The notes under the pieces: generated by a model
The model's database searches: none
What the model was told of the DNA's origin: nothing
The model's input: only the letters and a program-made list of their open reading frames with translations
Position numbers and translations under genes: made by a program
In this document: positions 33,701 through 41,487 of the stretch, one piece after another
Layout: every line of letters starts with the position of its first letter
Numbering within the stretch: the first letter of the stretch is position 1
Source of the DNA: Symbiodinium sp. CCMP2592
Taxonomy: Eukaryota; Sar; Dinophyceae; Suessiales; Symbiodiniaceae
Reading direction: 5' to 3'
Length of the DNA: 64,000 nucleotides
Assembly: GCA_905221615.1 (NCBI GenBank)
Contig: CAJNDT010005915.1
Span: 58,501 to 122,500 of the forward strand

Positions 33701-35109
33701 TGGACGCGTGAGTTCCGTGTCGACGGAATCCCTCACATAGCTTTTGTGCTACCAGACAGGTGCGCAGTTTTGCACGTTATAGGCCTTGCATATAAGTTGG
33801 CTTGAGGCAGACCTGGTGGTAGTTCAAACATGTTCTAGCTGCCTGTAGCGGAGGCGTGTCGTCACTGCCCTCATTGGGAACCTGCCAAGAGAGGTCCTGG
33901 TTGCCAATATCGAGGCGGCTGTGAGAACACATGCTTCTGAGCCGGTTGCATGTGAGCAAGCACAGAGCATGCACTTGTGGAGGCGCTGGCAGAAGTCTCG
34001 AAAGAATGTCCACAGGAGTTGCCGCAACTGTCTGCTCCTTACAGCCAAGGCAGCCAGAGTCACAGCCTTCACTTCACAAGGCGAGTACGAAAAGGAACAC
34101 ACCAGTGTCAGTGCTGGGCAACTGTCCTGTCTTCAAATCAACCGGCCAACCGTCCTGTCCCGGCTAGCAGCTGTTCTGAGCTTAGGCCGTACGTGATGTT
34201 TGATGCCTTTGATTCTGGCCGCCGCCGGGTGGAGCTGAGATCAGAAAACGAGAGAGCCCGCATTTCTCGCATTCCGTCGAGCCACGCTGCCTCGGAACTG
34301 CTTGCTGATCGACTTCTGCAGGAGATCTACTCCAGCCGTGCCGATGGGGACGTCGCTGCTATCACGGCACATGCACCGCTGCTGGATTTGTCACTTGAGA
34401 TCGGACCGACACCAGCTGCAACCTGAGGTCGCGACGATCCAAAAAGAACTGGGTGTGGATGGGCCCGGGACCACTAGCTCAAGCAAGTGCAGTATGCAGC
34501 AGAGAGCATATGAGATTGTCCTGTGCGTGGTATTTGTTGAAGGTCAACGGATGCTGAGTTTGTCAAGCGCTTCTGTCAGAATGCCTTGAACTGTGAGGCA
34601 AGTTTGGCGTGGCAAATTCTAGGTTCTTTTGCTACAGTACACATTCACGCACGAGCCACAACCTACTGCATGCAGCAACTGCTCTATTTCATTTCGGCTC
34701 GTTTGGCAGGTGTTCCGGTTCAGAACCTTGGAAGACGAGTTTCGCTCAGCTCTTAGCCTTTTCTTGACATCCGCTCTTCCTGTTGAAGAAAATCGTCGTC
34801 ATCTAGTCTCTTGCAGGACCACCCACCGTGGAAGAAGGCGGCCTTGACTTGGACGACGAGCTGCAGGACTGGCCAGGAGCGCTCATGAGACCATGCGTCC
34901 ACTCCAGTCTGGCCAGGATGAAGACTCTTTGGTTGCGTGGTCGGCTTCTGCGTTTTCTTGGCTTGGCTTTGTGATGGCCCTTGAGCTGTGAAGGTACATC
35001 GCCCTACGAGCCGCAGACAAGTTCAGGGAGGTGTGGTGCTGAGTTTTCCTGTCGAGCCGATTTTGGCAGCGGAGTGCAACTGTGCAGGATCGGCAGCACT
35101 GGCCTGGAG
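21116..35109 (+). CDS. NAE1: NEDD8-activating enzyme E1 regulatory subunit (NAE1/AXR1-like), C-terminus not found
   Basis: Twenty-nine short exons read through in phase as an NAE1/AXR1 homologue: MATTDKYDRQLRLWG, GAHGQRALMDAK, VCMLGSSAIATESLKNLVLP, GQFTIVDNAK, LGHNFFLEAS, LLEMNPDVQG, FSLVIACQ, IPLVLITSLGFVG, VTEHCVCETKPDSE, DLRLTDPFPEL, TEHAHVPYVVILIRAL, SDFWIVARAV, FVRDCGKLPLAGSLPDMTA, TDMFIKLQ, EIYSSRADGDVAAITAHVAT, FVKRFCQNALN, VFRFRTLEDEF, YIALRAADKFRE, DRQHWPGAM. NAE1 pairs with UBA3 to activate NEDD8, the modifier of cullin ubiquitin ligases; like its relatives it shows no catalytic cysteine of its own. Donors are 10 GT, 14 GC and 4 GA; all acceptors are AG. Exon edges: 21116-21158, 21214-21248, 21492-21552, 21602-21636, 21744-21782, 21846-21875, 22006-22049, 22117-22173, 22233-22320, 22373-22429, 22476-22528, 22640-22684, 23438-23464, 23533-23559, 23622-23667, 23739-23805, 23829-23857, 23914-23941, 24156-24190, 24741-24767, 24848-24910, 25081-25110, 34322-34372, 34428-34468, 34543-34597, 34710-34748, 34807-34871, 34994-35030, 35088 onward. 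The final hundred or so residues were not found. Confidence 0.88.
26070..26890 (+). CDS. Possible TauE/SafE-like membrane transporter exons
   Basis: Three nearby + strand segments resemble the order of parts in the TauE/SafE permease family (sulfite/sulfonate or general anion export): LSDGGPFLIPILFMGGYDV at about 26070-26128, close to the family's glycine-rich GGGxxxP...GFD start; a hydrophobic segment with SWLILPEF and then VLVALGVAVAFAGE (about 26480-26600); and ELVGCNPCAVHLG followed by ILPWLFPVVAVVMGL (about 26700-26805), like the mid-loop of plant members. Splice boundaries were not all resolved and the second glycine-rich repeat was not found. The segments lie inside the large NAE1 intron. 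Each match is weak alone; together they are suggestive. Confidence 0.35.
26921..28090 (+). CDS. Unidentified exons inside the NAE1 intron
   Basis: Three open segments have strong coding character but no recognised family: 26921-27056 (contains LDYALFSRAGLGETIEAAP and LRGFLLGMASAAGHML, ends at a GTAACA donor), about 27842-27923 (contains SWQLLTKIHDAYGLEAEAG, preceded by a TTTTAG acceptor) and about 28002-28085 (contains ELVFLALQRESRLKR). A hydrophobic segment at about 27325-27580 is open in two frames and less certain. They may belong to one gene between the TauE-like exons and the U-box ORF, or be 5' exons of the U-box gene. Confidence 0.35.
27712..27747. repeat. AT dinucleotide microsatellite
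   Basis: Eighteen uninterrupted AT dinucleotides. It produces isoleucine/tyrosine runs in the ORFs that cross it on both strands; those are not treated as genes. Confidence 0.98.
29746..31434 (+). CDS. U-box domain protein, uninterrupted 562-codon ORF
   Basis: A single open frame from ATG 29746 to TGA 31432-31434. The frame stays open a short way upstream to a possible TTACAG acceptor near 29696, so 5' exons are possible. Residues 1-460 are mainly alpha-helical with leucine-rich segments (SVACLLLCMVRAS, LATSVLAAVLSLHKPHLAF), reminiscent of a helical repeat or an E4-type core but not assignable. Residues about 465-545 read as a U-box: CQLDGQLMLDPVRSPAGHLF, then CPVTAVPLSL, then VRAQVLRWV. This follows the U-box plan of a DPV(R) loop, a GH turn, CP-T and a final helix ending in W. 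U-box proteins are ubiquitin E3/E4 ligases that bind E2 enzymes without zinc. A C-terminal U-box after a long helical body is the layout of UFD2/UBE4, but the body is shorter here. It lies inside the 9.2-kb NAE1 intron on the same strand, and an ORF this long without introns is unusual beside its finely split neighbours. Confidence 0.82.
   Translation: MLDDFRISLKRLHALALLNGQADLIPFEEVVDDLNNAEDAAAHIGSILTHLVERCGSALTRSEDDGATEAEQAEQDELCWSASCVVEAEMLQSCLMAFACLLPPLRPSAKDDAKDEGSGRCEREHKLVQLLSKVAFEIDGLSIYLFTSLCRDGCDPKLRSALEGSVACLLLCMVRASRSPLSIETVLELVHGDALWAFYVAKAVMNWRENEAVRDSEILATSVLAAVLSLHKPHLAFLRESTLAYNTVPIDSRHEVVRQHRAEVASAFAHSSSEVFLLSNCGTRKLLPELASFLACIAGPGSVTLEYSEQFWELFLGNLDQVVFGAYWTDCAVLSIANPPKRQQCECFLQSILCVQDQPSLPSALAVICVLVASAGILPCEPISSGLQDRIRGLPVASYAKFRAALERWRGLSLGCEKLRFWLSHALQSPQAAPTELHSIPQDSVEDYVMAEPLGVRYAFSDAPRHLCCQLDGQLMLDPVRSPAGHLFERWSLSRALQEGSQCPVTAVPLSLSDCRRSPRVRAQVLRWVRMQRDFADQAYRCVCHAIAECVMGAPQECMSML
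31584..31830 (+). CDS. Candidate 5' exon(s) of the HCF164-like gene
   Basis: One + frame is open from 31584 to a TGA at 31761 (contains SLECLESVLKLCTMEHRLFE) and reopens at 31764 with LSGRRRVALASLFGGVAVAS. The second part has three arginines, a hydrophobic stretch and small residues, as in a twin-arginine thylakoid targeting signal. That would suit a thylakoid thioredoxin encoded just downstream, but the linking exons between 31.85 and 33.2 kb were not found and the TGA must be removed by splicing or lie outside the gene. Confidence 0.35.
32460..32990. repeat. TGGATGG/GGAGGG and CGGTTCG low-complexity tract
   Basis: The first part (32520-32820) is rich in TGGATGGAGGG and CCATCC words. The second (32840-32960) repeats CGGTTCG/GCGGTTCGG about eight times. 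ORFs across it are Pro/His- or Trp/Gly-rich and not convincing. Confidence 0.6.
33201..34017 (+). CDS. HCF164: Thioredoxin-like HCF164 homologue, 3' exons
   Basis: Five exons join in phase: 33201-33278 (PLLVDFSATWCADCIVMAP), 33457-33498 (YGDDVEFVTMDVSK), 33700-33759 (WTREFRVDGIPHIAFVLPD), 33854-33920 (VVTALIGNLPREVLVANIEA) and 33968 to about 34017 (HALVEALAEVSKECPQEL). WCADC is the redox-active site, GIP carries the cis-proline of the thioredoxin fold, and GNLPREVL is typical of HCF164. HCF164 is a thylakoid-bound thioredoxin with its active site in the lumen; it passes reducing power for cytochrome b6f (cytochrome f and haem) assembly. The first intron has a GC donor, the next three GT; all end in AG. 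The N-terminal anchor and targeting region may be the segment at 31764. The whole gene sits inside the NAE1 intron. The end of the coding sequence was not fixed: the frame of the last exon remains open to 34426. Confidence 0.8.
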
Positions 35110-35570
35110 CGATGTGTCCCCCGCTAAGAGGTTTGCACGCCGATTGTGGAGAGCAGGTGGGTGAGCATCAATAGGTCAACCGACGGCATCTATAATATGT
35201 TTCTTCGATGCGGGATCATGCAATTTCGCTCTGGTTTCTGTTATAGATAAATCTAACGGCTGCAGCTCTTGGCTCGAGACAGTTTTCAGCATTCCCGCGA
35301 GCCGTGCTGATTTCTGGAGGCGAGTGACAGACTGCCTATGCGTATGTACCGCACACTTCAATGTGTGACTGTATTTGCACACCCAAACACATGCATAGGA
35401 GCACCGCTTGTATTCCCGTTTGCATGTGTGCATGAAGGATGCATGTCAGCCTTGGCATGCATGCAATTAATTAGTTATGTTTGCAGTACCCTTGCAGATA
35501 TTGCCAGCGTCTATGCAGCACACCTACAGGGTAACACCCCAGGAGACCAACCTGTCAGTTGACCTCTTGA
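35110..35570. other. No gene seen; includes a CA/TGCA simple tract
   Basis: Follows the last NAE1-like exon found. The tract at 35330-35480 is a CACA/TGCATG microsatellite-like stretch. The missing NAE1 C-terminal exons should lie here or farther downstream but could not be recognised. Confidence 0.4.
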
Positions 35571-35935
35571 TCTCGTTTCCGACTCTGGGGGCAACCAGTA
35601 GCACCTCAGTACCCGCACCGGTGCGCCAACACACCGGCCGCCGCCGGCCCCACACTCCAAATTCCAATCATCCCAAAGTTCGACAAACTCCAAAAGCTCA
35701 GAAATTCCAACCACAACAAAAGTTCCAGGAACTCCACGACTCCAAACCTTCAGGAGAATCAAAAAATCAAGAAATCTACAAACTCCAAAACACCAAGGGC
35801 TCCCCACTTCTTCAACATCAGGAACCCGCAACGCCATGTGTTGAAATTTCAGATGGCCAAAATACCAAAACTTCTCCACAGGAATCTGGGGAGAATGTGG
35901 AATTTGATTCTAAAGCTTCTTCCAAATTTTATTGT
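35571..35935 (+). repeat. A/C-rich, G-poor low-complexity tract of AACTCCAAA words
   Basis: Strong strand asymmetry: the + strand is built from AACTCCA, CCAAA and TTCCAA words. The + frame from 35477 to 35941 stays open (Gln/Lys/Pro/Ser-rich), but the composition alone explains this. Confidence 0.55.
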
Positions 35936-37480
35936 TTGTGAATTTTGAATTTTAGACTCTTGGGAGTTTGGATTTGCTGAAATACTCGTTTGGGATTTAG
36001 GAAATTCTCGATTCGCTTTTGCATTTATGTAACTCGTCGAAAGCTGGTGTTGGACCAAGCGAAGCATGTATCATATACTTACTATTCGGCATGTACTTCA
36101 ATATTGTAGAGGACTGGTGGATACAAGTTTCATTCTTCACTTGTGAGAAGTGATGTTCATTAATCATTAGACATGTTTAGTTACTTCCAACAACAATTGG
36201 TTTGTACTTGCTGAATGTTTCTTGTATCACCTGTGGCATATAACATGATGGTATTTAGGCTATAGCTGATATGAACGCAGTGTTGTGGTCATTGGCGTGG
36301 GAACAGTGCAGGCTAAAGCAACTATATTTTGCAAATGTAGTTAGTTTAGTACTCAGTCATATAAGCATTTCATACTTACCTGAAGCTTCGTGTTTCATTC
36401 ACGACTAACTACTATTTAGACACTTTACAAATACTACTTCACCAGATGTTAGATTGATAGGACTCTGGTGTTCATTCTCCTGCTGTCTGTTTCACGGTAA
36501 TCCCAGGTGCGCCATGTACGAAAGTTATTTGAGGTTTACGTCGTCACGAGAATGATGTGTGTAGGATATCTACGAGCCGTTAAAGTGGTCCTTCTGCATG
36601 CTGTGTTGCTTGACGTTTCACTGTTGGCTGTAAAGCCGTTCAACTTAAGAGCGGACTTAGCTTGAAACCGTATTGAGTACCTAAGCAAGTGTGCAGAGGG
36701 CCACGTCATTCGCGAAATTCCTATAAGAAATGAATTAGACATCGGGTCAAATATTGCGGTCATATTGGCTGTCTAAACTGTCTTACACACAAGCCATGTT
36801 GCCTTAGCATTGACTGGGAATCAAGCATTTATGAGCACTCTTTTGACATCAGGAAGACTTGAAGTATAAAGTAGTGAAATTCAGGCCAAGCTCTACCTGG
36901 GTATCACATGTTAGACGAGTCTTGTTTGGGGGCGCACTTGAAGTTGCTCCTCTTCGCTACAACTGGATAGTAGACATACTGATACAACAAAGCACTGAAT
37001 ATCCGTTAAGTATCACGCACAAGGTTTAGGTAAGGGTTTATCTGTTATTTGTAGTAGGGAATTATTATGCAAATACTGAATGCCACCCAAACATCCTTCC
37101 CATATTGGGTCTTCAGTTCATGACAGCCCTGTTAAAACAAGAAGCAATCATTGCTGAAGTGCCAGGCCAGTATGGGCGGAAGTAATTAAGCGATCATGGT
37201 TGTTGAGTCCGTCGATCATTTTGAATCACTGGGAACATGAAAACGGGGAGTGCACCGGCTAAAAACCTTAGGAACAGAATCTTGTTGTTTACTTAACCCG
37301 GGTTGGTTGTGGTTCTTCTTGTATGAGTGAAGTGGTAATATACAATCGTAGCATCTTGGTCTGAGGTGATCCCTTTCCACAGAGGTAGCGAGGATTTGGG
37401 CAACTCTCGGTTCGGGTATTGTTCTCGTCAGAGCAATTAGTCTTCTGGACAGTGGTAATTGGCTTAGACAGAGTAGCTCG
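35936..37480. other. AT-rich island with almost no open reading frames
   Basis: Sampled 60-bp lines here have about 32-40% GC, against about 50-55% over most of the window. Across about 1.2 kb (36.07-37.29) the only ORF above 60 codons is 75 codons on the - strand. I could not match it to an rRNA, tRNA, organelle gene or mobile element by eye. No terminal repeats were found. Confidence 0.6.
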
Positions 37481-39360
37481 GCAGCGGGCGATTACTCTCC
37501 CATGTTCTTTCGGGTTGTTTAGTTGCAGTTCGGGACCATGACAAGTGCGATGATGGGGATGGGCAGCATATAAATGGGAAGGAGAGCATACATGCTTTTG
37601 ACGGTGTGGAAGCATATGTCAGGAAGGAATTTGTGCCGGTTCCTGTGTCCCTTTGTGTGCCTTGCACACCTGCCTACTTGTTCATCGACCGAGCTATTGC
37701 GGCTTAATTGTTTACCTATCCAGACACCTGCTTGTGGGCAGAGGAATACACACAGGAGCGCGCCAAGAATATCCAAGAATCATCCACTCCTGTCTTCACT
37801 CCGTGTGCAGACCACGCAAAGTCAAGTTGCCCTGCGCAGTTGCAAAACACATGCAGTGCAACGAGTGGTCAGTGTCTTTGCGCCGCATCAGCCCTGCTGC
37901 ATGTTTGCCAGCAAAGCCCCTGGGCAAAAGCTGACGGCCCGAAAGTGTTGGACACGTTCACTTGCCTTACTGACTCCTTAGACGTGTTTGTGCGTGTTTG
38001 TTCACGTGCATATATACATCCATACATAAACATGTGTGGATACGTATGGCTGAATCTTGTCACTGAATGCTAGGTGAAACGCTTCCATCGGCACTGCTCA
38101 TGCTTGGCCCATGCAGTGGCCAGCTGCGCAGGATGGCATCGGCGGAGAGTACCTGCCAAATCATCAAGGACTCTATGGGCGACAACATGCCGTGGAAAGT
38201 GCAGGCCTGACCCGTGTCTGCCGGAGACTGGTATCTAGATGCCAGAGATTCGGCAAGCGCAATTACTCATACTCAAAGGGTGCAGCATTGCAGCGGTAGC
38301 CAGGGGTGGAGTCTTTGTATGGTTGTGTGCATCTTCAGGTGTCTACTGGGTCGACCTCCTCAGACATCGGGTCCGAGCAGTGCCAGGAGACTGCAACATG
38401 CCACATCATGGGCCAGTTCAGTTGATTGCACGACAGCACACTGTCAAGTGTCCGCCCACTCTATCCGACGACCGCTCAAAAATCCGGCTCGGCCCGAAAC
38501 GCGCGCCGCTGAGTTCCAGACGATGTGCGCGAGCTGGTCCGAAAGACAACCCCGTTTCTGCGGCCGACCGAGTCACTTGCATCTACAGCCTACGCTGCTT
38601 CTGTCTCAATTCCCCGCGGTGATTTCTGACTTCTGTTTTCGGCCTTTAGTTTTTTCTTCTGCAGTGGCTGGGGGTTGCGGGTAGGAAATCATGTGTGCGG
38701 TGAGATTTTAGAGATTTCATTGGAGCTGCATGGACATGTTTCGACAAACCAGGAGTTCAGCCGTGAGGGCAGTTCCGCGAGTGGTTCGTTCCTTACTTCT
38801 TCTGCCTGCAAAGGAAGCCGCGATTCCACCGCAGCGAAGCATTTAGAAAACACATCTGAAGCACTCCACGACCGGAGAAGGCAACAGGCAAAGAGCGCAA
38901 AACTGAGACCTCTGAATTGACCAAAGTCAGAGGCAAAGCTGGAACTGCGTGACGACATGCGCCATGGTGCTTTGACGGAAGTTCAAACGAATGCTCCTGC
39001 TAAGGTCTGACTGAGTTGGATGAAAAGATCCATTCCTCATCTTGCGTCGGAGATGCCACCAGTGTCAGCACCTGAGCGTTTTGCAGGGCACTCCACGAAG
39101 ACGATAAGGTTTGTCTTATGGTGGAGGTAGGATTCTTGTGTTCCTCCTGGCCTCACCTACTCTTTGAGTGGGCGGGAAGGCTTCTGTACAATCTATCCAG
39201 GCACTGGCAATCGGATCTCTTAGCACGTTCCCGACAACACCAGTGACACCTCCTCCAGGCCAGGTCTAGCTGACTTGTCCTGAAAGGTCTGGTGCATCCC
39301 TGCTGTGCTCCTGCTGTGACTTCCCCTGCGACTTAGCCATTTCACCTGAAGGCCTAGAAG
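37481..39360. other. Stretch without an identifiable gene
   Basis: Composition returns to that of the rest of the window. Possible + strand exon pieces occur at about 38110-38180 (DGIGGEYLPNHQGLYG) and 38290-38345 (SIAAVARGGVFVWLC), and an open + segment at 38675-38920 is Ser/Lys-rich. None is recognisable. I searched here for the missing NAE1 C-terminus and did not find it. Confidence 0.25.
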
Positions 39361-39365
39361 CTTCT

Positions 39366-39482
39366 GTGGAGTTTGAGCTTGCGAACGAGAGTCCCTCGAA
39401 GGTCGCATGCCTTGTCATTGTTGAGGATATGGACTCACAATCAGACCGGGCATACGGGCTTCAATTTACAGTTACGGGATCT
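39366..39482 (+). CDS. Orphan exon, unknown protein
   Basis: An open segment with good coding character (contains EFELANESPSKVACLVIVED and then DRAYGLQFTVTG). Its beta-strand-like alternation suggests an exon of a beta-rich domain. Another open stretch (LLDDSMLLDSSLRPLHAIPG) follows in a different frame at about 39480-39555. Family unknown. Confidence 0.4.
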
Positions 39483-39559
39483 GCTTGACGATTCAATGCT
39501 CCTTGACTCTTCATTGAGGCCACTTCATGCCATCCCAGGGGAGACTTCAGACGTGTGAG

Positions 39560-41290
39560 CCACAAGAGGCCTGTAGCAGCGTCGTATCTTGCAACACCAG
39601 GCGCAACCTATGCTTGGCTCGGAGGACCCTCGTGGCTGTGTTGGGGGCTCTGATTACGCAGAGCTGCTAAGTGAATTAGGTGACGTGAGTGACGGAAGGT
39701 TGGGGAGATGTCTGTGCAGCAGAGCCACTCGCCAGGACCTCCAGCAACAAATTCCATCGCTGCAAGACTTGCTCGAGGCTTAGTTTCTAGAGCAGAGCAG
39801 AATGCACGCGAGTGGTGCAATCGGGGTCATCATGCATTCTCCAGAGAAGTCCAGTTCAGTCAAAACGTCAAAACCCGGTTCGTTCCTGTCGCAAAGACCG
39901 CTTCTTCGTGCTAAAAAAGCCGACCACCTCGCTGAGTCGTAGCTTCCGGGTTAGGCCGGGGAAAGGGTGCGCGAGTCTTGACGAGGATTGAAGGTCGTTC
40001 AGGCACGGAGGCACGGTTGTCTCAACGGTAACAGAATTCGTCTGCAAGCAGGCCGCAGGCCGCGAGGACACTGTCCATGGGTGCAATGGCTTTGTGTGAT
40101 CCCTGCACAGACCAGGTTCTGCCAGCAAGTCTGGCAACACTCCCCGGGCTATCCGAGCCTCTGATCCATTTGCCGTGCTTTATCATGACGAAGTTAGAGC
40201 TCATTGCCACCAGTAGTACATGTCAGAGGGGAGGACTGCATTGTCGTAGAGTGCCGGCATGCGTATTGTTCGGCACTGCACCATGCTGCATGACGATTGG
40301 ATACAGCTGCGGACCAAATTATAGTTTTGAGTCTGCTTCGTCTTCGACTCGGCTACGCTTGCAACTAGATTTTCACCCGCGCTGTTTACCTGGTTTGGTC
40401 ATTTCGAAGCTGCTTGGTGCTTTGGCCTGTTCCGCGAGCTCTTTTCCAAAAGAGATGCCCTACATAGGCCGGGTTCCGGACATGTGCTTTGAGCAAAGGA
40501 TCGCTCCACCCGGCTTGTCGAGTACCTGGAACACATTGGAGGCGTCAGACGCGGAAAGTCTCTCCTCTTGACATCTGTACGAGCTGTCAACGCCATCCTC
40601 TCGTAGCTCGCTGCCCTTCAACCGTTCCGTGCAGTTCCGTGCAGTTTGAAGTTTGGCTCGTCAAGCATCTGGGCTTCCGTGAATAACATGGTGCAATATG
40701 GTGGATCTTGCCTGTGTTGTATGGTCGAGGCTGCTAGCAGACCAATGATTCCAGGGACATCCTCGTCCGCACCTTAAGTATATGTGGCAACTCAGCAGTG
40801 CAGAATGCATCGACCCGACATTCCGCGTGTTGCAATTCCAAAGGCTGCCCTCCGCGCAAAAAATCGCCATGCAGGCAGGCTTTGGAGAGCATGTATGTGC
40901 TGCAGACCGCGATGATGCGAGAGCAACTTCCTTCATCATCATGCTTCGCTTTGGGAGCACCAGTACCAGGACCTATGGCACTCCTGGCAAACCCAGTGGA
41001 GTGGACAGAAGACTCTCACAACGGCAAGCTCCAAGCCAGCCACCTGACCTCAAGACTAGCATACGTGCGAGCACAGGGCAATTTCACATACAATGGTGAA
41101 TGCAGACGAGGAAACTTGCAGAGTGCGGGAGTCACGTGCAATGCACTTCCGGTTAAGATGTGCCAGCAGCTGGAAGATCGACTAGCTCACTTTGCCAGAA
41201 CAGAACCCGAAAGACATGTTGGCTAACTTTGGCTGTTCTTAACATGGCTGCGGAACTACGAGGAAGTATGCATTGTGCAGCCTAGACTCT
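39560..41290. other. Sparse region, weak exon candidates
   Basis: Open + segments at 40077-40571 and 40798-41226 have mixed composition. The best piece is about 40972-41095 (PMALLANPVEWTEDSHNGKL), which may belong with the zinc-ribbon gene that follows. No motif identifies it. Confidence 0.25.
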
Positions 41291-41299
41291 GCCTAGACT

Positions 41300-41487
41300 T
41301 GTCTCCGCGACGACACCCAGGCCCAAGCGCGGACTCGCCAGTTCTGTACAGAGTGCGGGAGCCGCTTGAAGCAGCGACGTGGCAAGAGATGACCGCAGTG
41401 GAAATGCACAACCGAAGTGTGGTTGTGCAACGCGTGCTGAGGCCAGTAGCACGCTTTTGCACCAGCTGTGGCCACCGACTGGCCTAA
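41300..41487 (+). CDS. C-terminal zinc ribbon of an unidentified protein
   Basis: Two exon pieces in different frames each carry one CxxC knuckle: RQFCTECGSRLKQRRGKR (about 41334-41391) and, after an AG acceptor at 41440-41441, PVARFCTSCGHRLA followed by TAA at 41485-41487. Two CxxC pairs with a basic spacer make a zinc ribbon of the DZANK/double-zinc-ribbon type, often at the end of regulatory or nucleic-acid-associated proteins. The intron between them was not placed exactly. Whether both pieces belong to one protein is inferred from their spacing and similarity. Upstream exons are unknown. Confidence 0.5.

Noticed and set aside
35477-35941. 154-codon Gln/Lys/Pro-rich ORF
   Set aside because: Open because the tract is A/C-rich and G-poor with repeated AACTCCA words; no domain.
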